Below are positions 24,792-35,402 of a stretch of DNA of 54,176 bases, one piece after another (position 1 is the first letter of the stretch; the number at the start of each line of letters is the position of its first letter). The DNA is taken from assembly GCA_012523975.1 (NCBI GenBank), contig JAAYSF010000075.1, positions 1 through 54,176 on the forward strand. Direction: 5' to 3'. Origin of the DNA: Veillonellaceae bacterium. GTDB taxonomy: Bacteria > Bacillota > Negativicutes > JAAYSF01. The translations under genes were made by a program, and so were the position numbers. Below the pieces are notes generated by a model that did no database searches, was not told the DNA's origin, and worked only from the letters and a program-made list of their open reading frames with translations.

Positions 24792-25928
24792 TTAAAATTT
24801 TCCGTGAAAAATCGAGGTGAGTAAATCAGCCATATCGCCCGCTGACACTTTGACCGGATTTACTCTTGTTGAACCCTTTAGAGAATTCTCTACCAATAAT
24901 TTAAAATTATCCTCAAAAAGCTGCCTAGATATTCCTGCTTCTCTAAAGCATGTAGGTGTTTTGAGACCCTTATTCAAGTTTTTTATAGCGGCGCAAAAAT
25001 CGGGCTGGCTAATACTACGGGCTAACCGGTCTAGTTTTGCTTTTACCGCAGGATCCTGGGCATTGTATTCAAGGATATAAGGCAAGGCAATAGCATTAAT
25101 AAGACCATGACCGAGATCAAACATTCCGCCGATAGCGTGAGAAATACCATGGGCCATTCCCAGACCAACATTATCAAAAGCAATTCCGGCCAGGCATTGA
25201 TAATGGTGAACCTTTTCACGGCTTTCGGCAGTTTTTTCCTGGTAGGAAACCGGTAGAAAGGCAAATAACCCTTCAACGGCACTTCTTGCCATACATTCGG
25301 CAAAATCATCTAAATTATTGTTTATATAACATTCAACAGCGTGAGTCATTGCATCCATGCCGGTCTCAGCAACCACATTATCAGGCATTGTCATTGTAAG
25401 TTCAGCATCCAAAATTGCAATGTCCGGAATAAAGGCCGGTGTTTTGATTCCGATTTTAATCTGGCTTTCGCGAAATGTTATAACTGCCGCCCTTGTTACT
25501 TCACTGCCGGTGCCCGAAGTGCTTGGAATTGCGGCAAACTTTAACGCAGTTCGCTGTTGAGGCAGCGTGACTGATAATATATTATCAAAAGTTATTTTAG
25601 GATTTTCATACATAATAGCCATTACCTTCGCCGCGTCAATAGGCGAGCCGCCGCCGACTGCAATCAGCAAATCCGGTTTAAAGTCACGCATCTTGCTCAG
25701 TCCGCCCAAAACATCCCTGGTATCAGGGTTCTTCTTGATTCCAGAGTAAACATACGTTTGACATTTACTTTGCTGCAGCAAATTTTCAATTTTATCAATA
25801 ACCCCGCTCTTAAACATTGAACTGCCGCCGGTCACAATAAACGCTCTCTCTGCTTGGATACTCTTGACCTTTTCAAGTGCACCGCGACCAATTATGACAT
25901 TTCTACCGCCTAATATTAAACACTTGAT
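24792..25928 (-). CDS. Iron-containing alcohol dehydrogenase
   Basis: A group III NAD(P)-dependent alcohol dehydrogenase. Visible are the cofactor loop AVGGGSPIDAAK, PSTSGTGSEVTRAAVI, and the metal ligands in DAMTHAVECYI, HGISHAIGG and DLGHGLINA. Homology extends upstream of the first canonical start (GTG 25835): the frame reads KCLILGGRNVIIGRGALEKV, the normal N-terminal strand. No ATG, GTG or TTG lies there. AGGAGT at 25937-25942 is eight bases before an ATC codon at 25928, and TGA precedes it at 25935-25937. I therefore mark 25928 as the probable start (378 aa), either an unusual ATC start or a point error. If only GTG 25835 is used, 31 residues are lost. Confidence 0.8.
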   Translation of the reverse strand: MKCLILGGRNVIIGRGALEKVKSIQAERAFIVTGGSSMFKSGVIDKIENLLQQSKCQTYVYSGIKKNPDTRDVLGGLSKMRDFKPDLLIAVGGGSPIDAAKVMAIMYENPKITFDNILSVTLPQQRTALKFAAIPSTSGTGSEVTRAAVITFRESQIKIGIKTPAFIPDIAILDAELTMTMPDNVVAETGMDAMTHAVECYINNNLDDFAECMARSAVEGLFAFLPVSYQEKTAESREKVHHYQCLAGIAFDNVGLGMAHGISHAIGGMFDLGHGLINAIALPYILEYNAQDPAVKAKLDRLARSISQPDFCAAIKNLNKGLKTPTCFREAGISRQLFEDNFKLLVENSLKGSTRVNPVKVSAGDMADLLTSIFHGKF

Positions 25929-25946
25929 GTAAATTCACTCCTATCC

Positions 25947-26189
25947 TTAACTAATCTTATTATTTTCGCCAGTATAGAGATTATAAAGATGATAAGAATT
26001 AATAAAGATGAGAAGCAAGTTAATTGCTGCTATAGGGTAAGCTTTTATCATAACTCCGTAAAAAGTAAAACAAATCGCCCCTGCTAAGTTTAACCACCTT
26101 AGTTTCATCGGCGATGACATCATCAGCGATATCGCTACAAGTACCGATGAAAAGTAGCCCAACCATTCTACCCAACCTACATTTTCCAT
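25947..26189 (-). CDS. Small YgjV-like inner membrane protein
   Basis: An 80-aa hydrophobic protein with three predicted membrane helices: WLGYFSSVLVAISLMMSS, LNLAGAICFTFYGVMI and PIAAINLLLIFINSYHLY. The pattern resembles the YgjV family, which has no known function. GAGAGG precedes the ATG. It lies just upstream of the alcohol dehydrogenase. Confidence 0.65.
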   Translation of the reverse strand: MENVGWVEWLGYFSSVLVAISLMMSSPMKLRWLNLAGAICFTFYGVMIKAYPIAAINLLLIFINSYHLYNLYTGENNKIS

Positions 26190-26259
26190 TCTGCCATCCT
26201 CTCAAGGAAGTATTCTCATATAGATTTTACCATTTAACGGCCTGTCCCGCCAGCCATGA

Positions 26260-26514
26260 TTACTTTTCGTGGCAGCAGCCCCCGCAACCACAGCCAGAAC
26301 AGCCCGATCGACTAGCAAATTGTTTTTCAGCCCAAACCTTGGCTTCTTCTGCTGAAGTAAATACACCCTTCCCAATTAGCGTGGTCAACTTAGCCCCAAC
26401 CTCAGGGTGGTCATGCAAATCAAGCTGGTCAATTTCGTAATCTAAAAACCGACCAGTTTCATCGATTTGAAAACTAACTATCCAGACTATGTTCGCCTCA
26501 GAAGTTTTGCTCAT
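26260..26514 (-). CDS. Orphan protein with cysteine-rich tail
   Basis: An 84-aa protein I do not recognise. The first 65 residues are soluble and acidic, and the sequence ends in CSGCGCGGCCHEK, a dense Cys/His tail that could bind metal. A longer ORF exists, but AGGTGGAAGAA before ATG 26514 sets the start. It stands alone downstream of the purine operon, separated from purD by a hairpin. Function unknown. Confidence 0.65.
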   Translation of the reverse strand: MSKTSEANIVWIVSFQIDETGRFLDYEIDQLDLHDHPEVGAKLTTLIGKGVFTSAEEAKVWAEKQFASRSGCSGCGCGGCCHEK

Positions 26515-26587
26515 TTCTTCCACCTGCTTTTTATTATTGATAATAATAGTGTTCACCAAATGTAATTCTGCATCTAAGGGAACAAAT

Positions 26588-26627
26588 GGAAGTGACGGCA
26601 CAATTAGTACCGTCACTTCCTTTTTTC
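26588..26627. terminator. Hairpin after purD
   Basis: GGAAGTGACGG (26588-26598) pairs with CCGTCACTTCC (26610-26620). T6 follows on the plus strand; the minus-strand tail (ATTTGTT) is weaker. It probably ends the pur operon and also blocks antisense transcription into purD. Confidence 0.65.
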
Positions 26628-27896
26628 TTATTTCTTTAACGCCCGGTATGCAATATCACGACGATATTGCATACCGTTAAACGTGATCCTGCCTACGGCA
26701 TCATATGTTTTATTCACTGCATTCAACAGGTCAGATGCCACAGCCGTTACACCCAAGACCCGTCCTCCGCTCGTAGTTATATGCTCGCCAGGCTTTGCTG
26801 TTCCGGCATGAAAAATTAGTGCGCCTTGCTCAGTCGCTTGATTCAGACCGCTGATAACATCGCCTTTACGATAAGCAGACGGATAGCCTTGCGCTGCCAA
26901 TACTACACAAACTGCCGCACCGTCTTTCCACTTGACTTCGGTATCAGCCAGATTGCCGTCAATACAGGCTTCCATTATCACAGTAAGATCCGACTCAAGC
27001 AGCGGTAACACAACCTGTGTCTCGGGATCGCCAAACCTGGCATTAAATTCAATAACTTTAGGCCCGTCCGCATTAATCATTAAGCCTGCGTATAAGCAGC
27101 CTCGGTAAGGACATCCTTCCTTCTCCATGGCAGCAATAGCCGGCTGCAGAACCTCTGCAACAACCTGCTGCATGATGGCATCTGTAACAACCGGAGCCGG
27201 AGCGTACGCACCCATGCCGCCGGTATTAGGACCCTTGTCACCATCGAAAATCCGCTTATGATCTTGAGCCGCAACCATTGGCACTATTGTTTTGCCATCG
27301 GTAAAAGCCAGTACCGAGGCTTCTTCGCCTGAAAGATAATCTTCAACCACGACTTGGCTGCCGGCCGCGCCGAATGCTTTATCACACATTATGGCGTCGA
27401 TACCGCTCAGTGCCTCTTCGATTGTCATAGCAACAATTACGCCCTTACCGGCAGCAAGCCCATCGGCTTTTACAACAACTGGCGCTCCATGCTGCTTAAT
27501 ATACGCTTTGGCTGATTCTGCGTCGGTAAACACCGCATAACCAGCAGTTGGGATATTATATTTTTCCATTAAGTCCTTCGCAAAGGACTTAGAGCCCTCA
27601 ATTAATGCTGCTTGTTGTGTCGGGCCAAAAATCTTAAGACCATTGGCGGTAAATTGATCAACTATGCCGTTAGCAAGCGGCGCTTCCGGTCCCACAACAG
27701 TAAGATCAATCTTATGCTCGCTGGCAAATCTGACAAGCGCCATATTATCGTTTATATCAAGTTTGACACATTCAGCTATTTCCCCTATCCCCGGATTGCC
27801 AGGGGCACAGTACAACTTTTCTACGCGTGGACTTGAGGCCAATTTCCAGACTAAGGCATGCTCACGTCCGCCACTGCCAATAACTAATACGCGCAA
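26628..27896 (-). CDS. purD: Phosphoribosylamine-glycine ligase
   Basis: PurD (422 aa) makes GAR from phosphoribosylamine, glycine and ATP. ATP-grasp landmarks: VIGSGGREHALVWKL, VGPEAPLANGIVD, VVKADGLAAGKGV, GPNTGGMGAYAPAP and EFNARFGDPE. It starts with TTG at 27896 behind AGGGGTG. Last gene of the operon. Confidence 0.97.
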   Translation of the reverse strand: MRVLVIGSGGREHALVWKLASSPRVEKLYCAPGNPGIGEIAECVKLDINDNMALVRFASEHKIDLTVVGPEAPLANGIVDQFTANGLKIFGPTQQAALIEGSKSFAKDLMEKYNIPTAGYAVFTDAESAKAYIKQHGAPVVVKADGLAAGKGVIVAMTIEEALSGIDAIMCDKAFGAAGSQVVVEDYLSGEEASVLAFTDGKTIVPMVAAQDHKRIFDGDKGPNTGGMGAYAPAPVVTDAIMQQVVAEVLQPAIAAMEKEGCPYRGCLYAGLMINADGPKVIEFNARFGDPETQVVLPLLESDLTVIMEACIDGNLADTEVKWKDGAAVCVVLAAQGYPSAYRKGDVISGLNQATEQGALIFHAGTAKPGEHITTSGGRVLGVTAVASDLLNAVNKTYDAVGRITFNGMQYRRDIAYRALKK

Positions 27897-27907
27897 AATA
27901 ACACCCC

Positions 27908-29449
27908 TTAATGTTTAAAATGTCGCATACCGGTAAACACCATAGCAATACCATGTTCATCGGCAGCTTGTATAGATTCTTCGTCTCTTACCGAACCGCC
28001 CGGCTGAATTATAGCAGTTATGCCGGCTTTAGCGGCAGCGTCTAAAGTATCGCGGAACGGGAAAAACGCGTCTGAGGATAATACCGCTCCCTTTGCCTTA
28101 TCTCCGGCCTGCTCCAGCGCGATTTTAGCTGAACCAACCCGATTCATTTGACCGGCGCCTACACCCAGTGTTTGATTACCGCTGGCAACAACGATGGCGT
28201 TAGATTTTACATGCTTTACAACCTTCCAGGCAAATAAGAGCTGCTCCCACTCCTCAGCTGTTGGCTGCCGCTTGGTTACAACCTTCATATCGACCCGGTC
28301 AGCATCAGCTACATCGGCTCCCTGAACCAAGATACCGCCAGACACTTTTTTAATATCCAACTTGGTAGCACCCTGCTCTGGCATAGCGGCAGATAGCAGA
28401 CGAATATTCTTTTTCTGGCTTAGGATGTCAAGAGCTTGCTTCTCATAAGAAGGAGCGATTACTGCCTCAACAAAAAGTTCGCTGATTTTTTCAGCAGTGG
28501 CTTTGTCTACTAGCCGGTTAAGAGCGACAATACCGCCGAAGGCCGATACAGGGTCGGTCTGATAGGCCTTGCTGTAAGCCTCAGCCAAATCGTTGCCGAT
28601 TCCGGTTCCACAGGGATTAGTATGTTTTATGATGGCTGCCGCCGGCTTGTCGAATTCGGCGACCAGGGAATATGCAGCCTCAAGGTCAACAATATTATTG
28701 AAAGATAATTCTTTTCCATGCAATTGCTCAGCATTCGCAATTCCAGGGCCTTGATAATGCTTTTGCCGATAGAAAGCAGCTTTTTGATGGGGATTCTCGC
28801 CGTAGCGCAGATTCTGGACCTTTTCCCAAGTCATATTAAGGGTACGGGGAAACTTGCCTGCGCCAAGCTGATTTCCAAAATAGTCGGCAATGCAGGCATC
28901 GTATTCAGCAGTATGCTCAAAAGCTTCATGCGCCAAAGTCATTCGTGTTCCTTCCGAGATATCACCATTGGCCGTTAACTCCTTCACAATAGACGAATAA
29001 CGAGCCGGATTGACCACAATCGTTACATAGCGGTAATTCTTAGCTGCCGCTCGAATCATTGACGGGCCGCCGATATCAATATTCTCAATTGCTTCTTCAA
29101 GTTCAACCTCGGGTTTGGCAATTGTCTCCCGGAAGGGGTAAAGGTTAACCACTACCATGTCAATGCCACCAATATTATGTTTCTTCATGGCATCCACATG
29201 CGCAGGATTATCACGAATAGCGAGAATTCCTCCGTGAATATAAGGGTTGAGAGTCTTAACCCGGCCATCCATGATTTCAGGAAAGCCTGTAACATCACTG
29301 ACATAGGTTACCGGTATACCTGCATCGCGCAGCGCTTTCATTGTACCACCGGTCGAGATTATTTCGACACCGCAGTCGTGCAGTTTACGAGCAAATTCGA
29401 CTACCCCAGTTTTATCTGACACACTTATCAAAGCTCGTTTAATATCCAT
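27908..29449 (-). CDS. purH: AICAR formyltransferase / IMP cyclohydrolase
   Basis: PurH (513 aa) performs the last two steps to IMP. The N-terminal MGS-like domain starts [17 protein letters not shown]; the C-terminal AICARFT domain contains [24 protein letters not shown] and SDAFFPFRD. It also consumes the AICAR by-product of the histidine pathway encoded at 3.9-10.3 kb. ATG directly follows the purN stop, with GAGGAG in the purN codons. Confidence 0.98.
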   Translation of the reverse strand: MDIKRALISVSDKTGVVEFARKLHDCGVEIISTGGTMKALRDAGIPVTYVSDVTGFPEIMDGRVKTLNPYIHGGILAIRDNPAHVDAMKKHNIGGIDMVVVNLYPFRETIAKPEVELEEAIENIDIGGPSMIRAAAKNYRYVTIVVNPARYSSIVKELTANGDISEGTRMTLAHEAFEHTAEYDACIADYFGNQLGAGKFPRTLNMTWEKVQNLRYGENPHQKAAFYRQKHYQGPGIANAEQLHGKELSFNNIVDLEAAYSLVAEFDKPAAAIIKHTNPCGTGIGNDLAEAYSKAYQTDPVSAFGGIVALNRLVDKATAEKISELFVEAVIAPSYEKQALDILSQKKNIRLLSAAMPEQGATKLDIKKVSGGILVQGADVADADRVDMKVVTKRQPTAEEWEQLLFAWKVVKHVKSNAIVVASGNQTLGVGAGQMNRVGSAKIALEQAGDKAKGAVLSSDAFFPFRDTLDAAAKAGITAIIQPGGSVRDEESIQAADEHGIAMVFTGMRHFKH

Positions 29450-30073
29450 TTAGCGCTCCTCCTCATCTATAATAATGACCTTTCTTCCGTCCAAGCGGAG
29501 GCGTCCCTCACAATAAAGCGCAACAGCCTCAGGGTATAATAGATGTTCGACTTTTAAAATTCTCTCTGCAAGCTTATCGGCAGTGTCATCCGGCATCACC
29601 GGAACAGCTTGTTGAAGAATTATTGGGCCGGTATCTGTTCCCTCGTCAACGAAATGCACCGTGCAGCCCGATACTCTTACACCATAGTCAATCGCCTGCT
29701 GCTGGGCATGCAGACCGGTGAATGCCGGCAGGAGGGCAGGATGAATGTTCATAATCCGGCCGCTGAACATGCTGATAAAATCAGATCCCAAAATGCGCAT
29801 AAAGCCAGCTAATATTACAAGTTCTACTTCATGCTTGTTAAGCTCATCAGCTATAGCCTCTTCAAACGCGGCCTTGCTGCCAAACGTCTTACGATTAATG
29901 CAAATTGCCGGGATGCCATATTCACTTGCCCGCTCTAACGCCTTGGCATCCGGCTTATCGCTTATAACGACCCCAATCTTCGCCTTAATTTCGCCAGCCT
30001 GTATAGCGTCAATTATAGCTTGAAGGTTGCTGCCACGCCCCGATGCTAATACCCCCAAAATGGTATCAGCCAT
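29450..30073 (-). CDS. purN: GAR formyltransferase
   Basis: PurN (207 aa), the N10-formyl-tetrahydrofolate-dependent GAR transformylase. Blocks are [40 protein letters not shown] with the catalytic His, and [17 protein letters not shown]. It overlaps the purM stop by eight bases. Confidence 0.97.
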   Translation of the reverse strand: MADTILGVLASGRGSNLQAIIDAIQAGEIKAKIGVVISDKPDAKALERASEYGIPAICINRKTFGSKAAFEEAIADELNKHEVELVILAGFMRILGSDFISMFSGRIMNIHPALLPAFTGLHAQQQAIDYGVRVSGCTVHFVDEGTDTGPIILQQAVPVMPDDTADKLAERILKVEHLLYPEAVALYCEGRLRLDGRKVIIIDEEER

Positions 30074-31130
30074 TGAAAGCGCCGCCTTTCAGGATAACTT
30101 CTTTGTTGCCGGTTGTGACCTTACCAATAATATAGCCTTTTTCGTCATTTTCTTCTAAACTCGCTAAAAGCGCGGCGGCTTGGTCTTGAGGAACGACTAA
30201 AATCATGCCGATTCCCATATTAAAAGTACGGTACATTTCCGACCATTCTACTTGCCCCCACTCCTTAAGCAGTCTAAAAATCGGTGGTTGCGGCCAGGAA
30301 GATGTATCGATCTCTACTGAACTTGTTTCAGACAGAATTCTCGGTATATTATCATAGAATCCACCGCCTGTTATATGAACCATGCCCCGGATATCAAATT
30401 TTTCAATTAGCGGCAGGCATACTTTCGGATAAAGACGGGTAGGCGTAAGCAGTTCTTCACCAATTGTCCGGTTAAGTTCCGGAATAAAATCGTTTACCGA
30501 CATTTGCTTAACGTCAAAACAAATTTTACGAACTAATGAGTAACCATTGGAATGCAGCCCGCTGGAAGGAAGACCAATAAGCACATCACCTGGCACAATC
30601 TTCTCACCGGTTATAATTTTAGGCCTGTCTACAATACCGACTGCGAAACCGGCGATATCGTATTCACCGTCGGCATAAAAGCCGGCCATTTCTGCTGTTT
30701 CACCGCCGATCAGAGCGCAGCCTGACTCACTGCATGCTTTGGCTACACCGCTGACAATAGCAGCAACTTTCTCAGGCTCTAAACGTCCCACAGCAAGATA
30801 ATCCAGGAAAAAGAGTGGTTCAGCACCTTGTACCAGTATATCGTTAACACACATTGCAACTGCATCTTGACCGATAGTGTCATGCTTATCCAGCATGAAA
30901 GCCAGTCTAAGCTTTGTCCCTACGCCGTCTGTTCCCGATACTAATACCGGCTGGCTGTATTTTTTATTATTAAGCGCGAATAATCCGCCAAAGCCGCCAA
31001 TATGACCGAGCACCTCCGGTCGATATGTAGCTTTAACATGGCTCTTCATTAATTCTACTGCCCGGTTTCCAGCATCAATATCAACACCGGCCTCACGGTA
31101 TGTCAAAGGCTTCCCTGCTTTAGTGTTCAT
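30066..31130 (-). CDS. purM: AIR synthetase
   Basis: PurM (354 aa) closes FGAM to AIR with ATP. Blocks are [63 protein letters not shown] and [14 protein letters not shown]. Start ATG behind GGGGAG. Confidence 0.98.
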   Translation of the reverse strand: MNTKAGKPLTYREAGVDIDAGNRAVELMKSHVKATYRPEVLGHIGGFGGLFALNNKKYSQPVLVSGTDGVGTKLRLAFMLDKHDTIGQDAVAMCVNDILVQGAEPLFFLDYLAVGRLEPEKVAAIVSGVAKACSESGCALIGGETAEMAGFYADGEYDIAGFAVGIVDRPKIITGEKIVPGDVLIGLPSSGLHSNGYSLVRKICFDVKQMSVNDFIPELNRTIGEELLTPTRLYPKVCLPLIEKFDIRGMVHITGGGFYDNIPRILSETSSVEIDTSSWPQPPIFRLLKEWGQVEWSEMYRTFNMGIGMILVVPQDQAAALLASLEENDEKGYIIGKVTTGNKEVILKGGAFNG

Positions 31131-31162
31131 AATAAACTCTCCCCATACGTTGATTAAGCTAG

Positions 31163-32599
31163 TTATCGCCTAGCGCCCTGCTCGAAAACAAACTTATTAC
31201 TTGCACAATTGCCCTCACACGGAATATCAGCTGGGTAATCACAATTAAAACAAGCATAGCACATCTTTTGATGATTTATATTTGGAACCGATTTCATCAG
31301 ACCATCAAGCGAGAGATAGTGTAACGAATCTGCCCCTATATACTGTCTAATTTCTTCCACCTGTTTGTTGGCAGCAATTAATTCCTTACGGACAGAAGTA
31401 TCGATGCCATAGTAACAAGGGAAGCCTATGGGCGGAGAGCTGACGCACATGTGCACTTCTTTGGCGCCGGCTTCTTTTAGCATGCGGACAATTTTGCCGC
31501 TAGTTGTCCCTCGGACAATTGAGTCATCTACCATTATTATTGATTTTCCCTTAACTACCGATTTTACGGCATTTAGCTTTATCTGTACACTAAGATCGCG
31601 TTTCTTTTGATCTGGCTGGATAAAGGTGCGGCCAATATAACGGTTTTTAATTAAGCCCTCGGCAAATGGTATCCCAGATTCATAACTAAACCCTAAAGCG
31701 GCAGTCGTTCCCGAGTCCGGCACTGAAATAACAATATCGGCCTTAAATCCGCTCTCTTTTGCCAATTCGCGGCCCATTTTGAACCGGGCAGCGTAGACGC
31801 TTTGACCATCAATAACACTGTCGGGGCGGGCAAAATAAATATATTCAAAAACACATAACGACCGGCGGTCTTCGCTGCCAAACCTAGCTGATGTTATGCC
31901 CTTATCATCAATGACTACCATTTCACCGGGCTCGATATCACGAACAAACTCAGCACCGATGGTATCTAAAGCGCATGATTCAGAAGAAAGCACCCAACCA
32001 TCACCGACTTTTCCTAAGCAAAGCGGCCGGAAACCATGCGGATCGCGAATACCGATTAATTTGTTCTCGGTCATCAGCACAAGACAATAAGCACCTTCAA
32101 TATGCGTCAAACTTTCCAGAATCTTATCTTCAATTCTTTCCTTGCGGGATCTGGCAATCAAAGTTACAATAACCTCACTATCGATTGAGGTTTGAAAAGC
32201 GCTTCCTGTTTTCTCAAGCTTCAGCCTTAGCTTGCTGGCATTAGTTAAATTGCCGTTATGCGCCAAACTTAAATGACCGCCTGAAAAAGATACCATTAGC
32301 GGCTGAGTATTAACTAAAAGACTGGAACCAGTTGTTGAATACCGCACGTGACCGATGGCAATATGCTGGTTTTCCATATACGGCAATTGGTGGCGAAACA
32401 CTTCGCTAACCAGTCCCATGCCGCGATGGACGTCCATCCAAGCTCCGTCTGTAACCGCAATACCGGCGCTCTCTTGACCCCTATGCTGCAAGGCATAGAG
32501 ACCCCAATAGGTATCAAGGGTTACATTATGCTGCCGTGAATAAATGCCAAAAACACCGCACTCCTCATGCAGTTTGTCGTTCTCCAGGTCTAATATCAT
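31163..32599 (-). CDS. purF: Amidophosphoribosyltransferase
   Basis: PurF (478 aa) makes phosphoribosylamine from PRPP and glutamine. It begins with a short propeptide, [13 protein letters not shown], before the catalytic cysteine of CGVFGIYS, as in the self-processing Bacillus-type enzyme. The PRPP loop is [16 protein letters not shown]. The C-terminal cysteines in [10 protein letters not shown] and CEGNC fit a structural 4Fe-4S cluster. Start ATG one base after purC. Confidence 0.97.
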   Translation of the reverse strand: MILDLENDKLHEECGVFGIYSRQHNVTLDTYWGLYALQHRGQESAGIAVTDGAWMDVHRGMGLVSEVFRHQLPYMENQHIAIGHVRYSTTGSSLLVNTQPLMVSFSGGHLSLAHNGNLTNASKLRLKLEKTGSAFQTSIDSEVIVTLIARSRKERIEDKILESLTHIEGAYCLVLMTENKLIGIRDPHGFRPLCLGKVGDGWVLSSESCALDTIGAEFVRDIEPGEMVVIDDKGITSARFGSEDRRSLCVFEYIYFARPDSVIDGQSVYAARFKMGRELAKESGFKADIVISVPDSGTTAALGFSYESGIPFAEGLIKNRYIGRTFIQPDQKKRDLSVQIKLNAVKSVVKGKSIIMVDDSIVRGTTSGKIVRMLKEAGAKEVHMCVSSPPIGFPCYYGIDTSVRKELIAANKQVEEIRQYIGADSLHYLSLDGLMKSVPNINHQKMCYACFNCDYPADIPCEGNCASNKFVFEQGARR

Positions 32600-32600
32600 A

Positions 32601-33308
32601 TCATACAGCCTCGCCAGTTAAGCGCTGCAGCACTTCTTTATAAGCTTCTTCCACATTGCCCAGATCACAGCGGAAACGGTCTTTATCAAGCTTTTCGCCA
32701 GTCACGCTATCCCAGAAACGGCAGGTATCAGGAGAAATCTCGTCACCAAGAATCACTTCACCGTTATTTAGGCCAAACTCTAATTTAAAATCAATCAGCT
32801 CAATTTTCTTGGCTTTCAAATATCCAGTCAGAACTTCATTAATTTTCAAAGCGTACTCTTCCATTTTAGCTACTTGCGCTTCAGTAGCTAACCCCATTGC
32901 TTTGATATGATAATTATTAATCAGCGGGTCGCCGAGTTCATCATTTTTATAGTACATTTCTAAAATAGTAGTAGGCAGTTTTGTTCCTTCTTCCCAACCG
33001 ATTCGCTTAGCGAGGCTGCCAGCGGCAATGTTGCGAACAACCACTTCTACTTTCAAAATCTCTAGCTTTTTTACAAGCATTTCGCGGTCGCTTACCATAG
33101 AGATGAAGTGATGCGGAATACCATTTTCAGCAAGCAGATTAAAGAAAAAGGCGGAAATTTTGTTATTCAGCATACCTTTGCTTTGAATAGTTCCCTTTTT
33201 TTCACCATTAAAAGCGGTAGCATCATCTTTAAAATATACCAGGTACTCGTTTTCATTGTCGGTTGCAAATATTTGCTTTGCTTTTCCTTCATACAACAAT
33301 TTTGCCAT
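32601..33308 (-). CDS. purC: SAICAR synthetase
   Basis: PurC (235 aa) couples aspartate to CAIR. Family blocks: [41 protein letters not shown] and [20 protein letters not shown] precedes the ATG. It lies 20 bases downstream of purE. Confidence 0.98.
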   Translation of the reverse strand: MAKLLYEGKAKQIFATDNENEYLVYFKDDATAFNGEKKGTIQSKGMLNNKISAFFFNLLAENGIPHHFISMVSDREMLVKKLEILKVEVVVRNIAAGSLAKRIGWEEGTKLPTTILEMYYKNDELGDPLINNYHIKAMGLATEAQVAKMEEYALKINEVLTGYLKAKKIELIDFKLEFGLNNGEVILGDEISPDTCRFWDSVTGEKLDKDRFRCDLGNVEEAYKEVLQRLTGEAV

Positions 33309-33328
33309 GGTTAAAAACTCCTTCTATT

Positions 33329-33814
33329 TTATTGTTTTGACAATACTTTGGCTGCCTTTTGCTCAACCTCAAACGCCATATCTTGACGGTATTGAACCAT
33401 CTTATCAGCAAGCTCTCGGTTTTCAGTTGCTAAAATTTGAGCAGCAAATATTGCTGCATTTTTGGCCCCGTTTACCGCCATAGTCGCGACCGGGATTCCG
33501 GACGGCATCTGAACAATACTTAACAGAGCGTCCAAACCGTTTAATGAGGTACTATTTATCGGTACTCCGATTACTGGAAGTGTCGTAAAGCTAGCCACTA
33601 CCCCTGGCAGATGAGCAGCTGCCCCGGCCGCAGCAATGATTGCTTTTACACCGCGCTCTTTTGCACCGGCTGCAAAAGTATGAACTTTATCAGGTGTACG
33701 ATGGGCTGATGCAACTACAACTTCTGTCTCAATTTTAAAGTCAGCAAGCAGTTTTACAGCCGGCTCAAGAATAGGCCAGTCAGAATCACTACCCATAATA
33801 ATAGCTACTTTCAT
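33329..33814 (-). CDS. purE: N5-CAIR mutase
   Basis: PurE (161 aa): KVAIIMGSDSDWPIL, VVASAHRTPDKV, AAAGAAAHLPGVVAS and LNGLDALLSIVQMP. No purK is adjacent, so either PurK is elsewhere or this PurE works directly with CO2. An ORF continues 51 bases upstream, but AGGAGG places the start at ATG 33814. First pur gene, 89 bases after the permease. No strong promoter lies in that gap, so readthrough from the permease transcript is likely. purB, purK, purL, purQ and purS are not in the window. Confidence 0.97.
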   Translation of the reverse strand: MKVAIIMGSDSDWPILEPAVKLLADFKIETEVVVASAHRTPDKVHTFAAGAKERGVKAIIAAAGAAAHLPGVVASFTTLPVIGVPINSTSLNGLDALLSIVQMPSGIPVATMAVNGAKNAAIFAAQILATENRELADKMVQYRQDMAFEVEQKAAKVLSKQ

Positions 33815-33850
33815 CTTTTTCCTCCTATTATTGACAAGGTTATTATTATT

Positions 33851-33890
33851 AAACCCAGATATCAAGAAAACTCTTGATATCCGGGCCTTA
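33851..33890 (-). terminator. Hairpin between permease and purE
   Basis: Arms 33854-33867 and 33872-33885 form a 14-position stem with one mismatch (loop AAAC). The minus-strand tail is TTTAATAATAAT, so termination is probably partial. Confidence 0.65.
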
Positions 33891-33903
33891 TTTTTATTTA
33901 TAG

Positions 33904-35274
33904 TTATTCAGCTAAGAATAAAAACCTTGCGATTACCAGTGCTGCCAGCACGTAGACTATCCAGTGAACCTCACGGCCGCGTCCGGTAATTAATTTGAGC
34001 AGCGGATACATAACCAGACCGGCAGAAATACCGTTAGCAATACTATAAGTGAAGGGCATAAGTACAATAGTTAGGAAGGCAGGCAGCGATTCAGTAAAAT
34101 CGCTGAAATCGATTTTACGCACACCTTCAAGCATTAAGGCGCCTACGATTATTAGGGCCGGAGCAGTAGCAGCATCAGGGATAAGCCCTACTATTGGCGT
34201 AAAGAACAGCGCCAGGAAAAAGAGAATGCCGCAAACGATTGCCGAGAAACCAGTACGGCCGCCCGCACCAACACCAGCCGCGCTTTCAACAAAGGCTGTA
34301 ATCGTACTGGTACCAAGCAATGCGCCAATGCTGACACCGGTAGCATCGACAGCCATCGCTTTGCCGATACCAGGGAATTTCCCGTTTTTATCCATAAGGC
34401 CAGCCTTGCTAGCTGTACCGACAAGGGTGCCCATAGTATCAAATAACTCAACAAAAGTAAAAGTAAAGATAATTGTCATTAAACCCATATTAATCGCGCC
34501 GATAATATCCAGTTGGAAGAAGTAATTCTGGCTGAAATCAGGTATAGCAACCGGTGAGAATCCGGCCGGAATGTTTACTAGCCCCATAAGAATTCCCATG
34601 ATACTAGTTACAAGAATACCAATAAGCATCGAACCTTTGATATTGCGAGACATCAGAACAGCAATAAATATCAGACCAAAAACGGCTAATAAAACATTTT
34701 TATCGGCCAGCTTTCCCATTTCGATAATAGTTTCAAAGGACAGCGGCGTCCCATTGCCATTACCGGCAATGATTTTTTCCAACGTTGGCGGAATAAGCGA
34801 CAGCCTAATACTCATTATCCCCGATAGTTTTAAACCAACTACGGTTATAAACAGCCCAATACCAACAGTAATAGCGTGCTTAAGTGAAGCTGGCATCCCT
34901 TCAACAAGCAGTTGGCGAACTTGAGTAACAGTCAATAAAACAAAAATAATACCAGAGATAAAGACCGCCCCTAAAGCAGTTTGCCAGGGTACGCCCATAC
35001 CAATAACTACAGTGAAAGCATAAAAGGCATTCAGACCCATGCCGGGAGCTAGCGCAATCGGATAGTTAACAAATAAGCCCATCATGATAGTTACAATTCC
35101 TGCACCAAGTGCAGTAGCCAGCAATACGGCGTTTTTGTCCATGCCTGCCGCTCCTAAGATACTAGGATTTACAAACAGGATATACGCCATCGTCATGAAT
35201 GTGGTAATACCGGCCATGATCTCAGTGCTTAAATCTGTTTTCCGTGCGCTAAACTGAAAAAACTTGTCTAACAT
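33904..35274 (-). CDS. NCS2 family purine permease
   Basis: A 456-aa proton-coupled nucleobase transporter of the AzgA/PbuG branch of NCS2, with about 13 hydrophobic segments. Diagnostic blocks are ITTFMTMAYILFVNPSILG near the N terminus, LAPGMGLNAFYAFTVV, VDATGVSIGALLGTSTITAF and ESAAGVGAGGRTGFSAIV. Members carry hypoxanthine, guanine and/or adenine. It lies directly behind the tandem purine/PRPP-type riboswitch and ahead of the pur genes, consistent with purine supply control. Confidence 0.93.
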   Translation of the reverse strand: MLDKFFQFSARKTDLSTEIMAGITTFMTMAYILFVNPSILGAAGMDKNAVLLATALGAGIVTIMMGLFVNYPIALAPGMGLNAFYAFTVVIGMGVPWQTALGAVFISGIIFVLLTVTQVRQLLVEGMPASLKHAITVGIGLFITVVGLKLSGIMSIRLSLIPPTLEKIIAGNGNGTPLSFETIIEMGKLADKNVLLAVFGLIFIAVLMSRNIKGSMLIGILVTSIMGILMGLVNIPAGFSPVAIPDFSQNYFFQLDIIGAINMGLMTIIFTFTFVELFDTMGTLVGTASKAGLMDKNGKFPGIGKAMAVDATGVSIGALLGTSTITAFVESAAGVGAGGRTGFSAIVCGILFFLALFFTPIVGLIPDAATAPALIIVGALMLEGVRKIDFSDFTESLPAFLTIVLMPFTYSIANGISAGLVMYPLLKLITGRGREVHWIVYVLAALVIARFLFLAE

Positions 35275-35327
35275 CTTTTTCTCCCCTTTAGTTTGTCTTA
35301 ATGTCCAACAACACCGATAGTATTCCC

Positions 35328-35402
35328 AAATAAAAATACTTAAAGCCCGGACAGAGAAATCCCGCGCATAATTTTTGAGCGAAACCTCCCCGCCCGGGCT
35401 TT
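35328..35402 (-). terminator. Terminator/expression platform of the PRPP-type riboswitch
   Basis: On the minus strand AAAGCCCGG (35402-35394), which is part of the aptamer core, can instead pair with CCGGGCTTT (35350-35342), followed by AGTATTTTTATTT. Ligand binding would hold the first arm and prevent termination, an ON switch. Confidence 0.75.

Noticed and set aside
24792-25835. Alcohol dehydrogenase starting at GTG 25835
   Set aside because: It would delete a conserved N-terminal strand; the upstream frame and Shine-Dalgarno favour initiation at 25928, though with an unusual codon.
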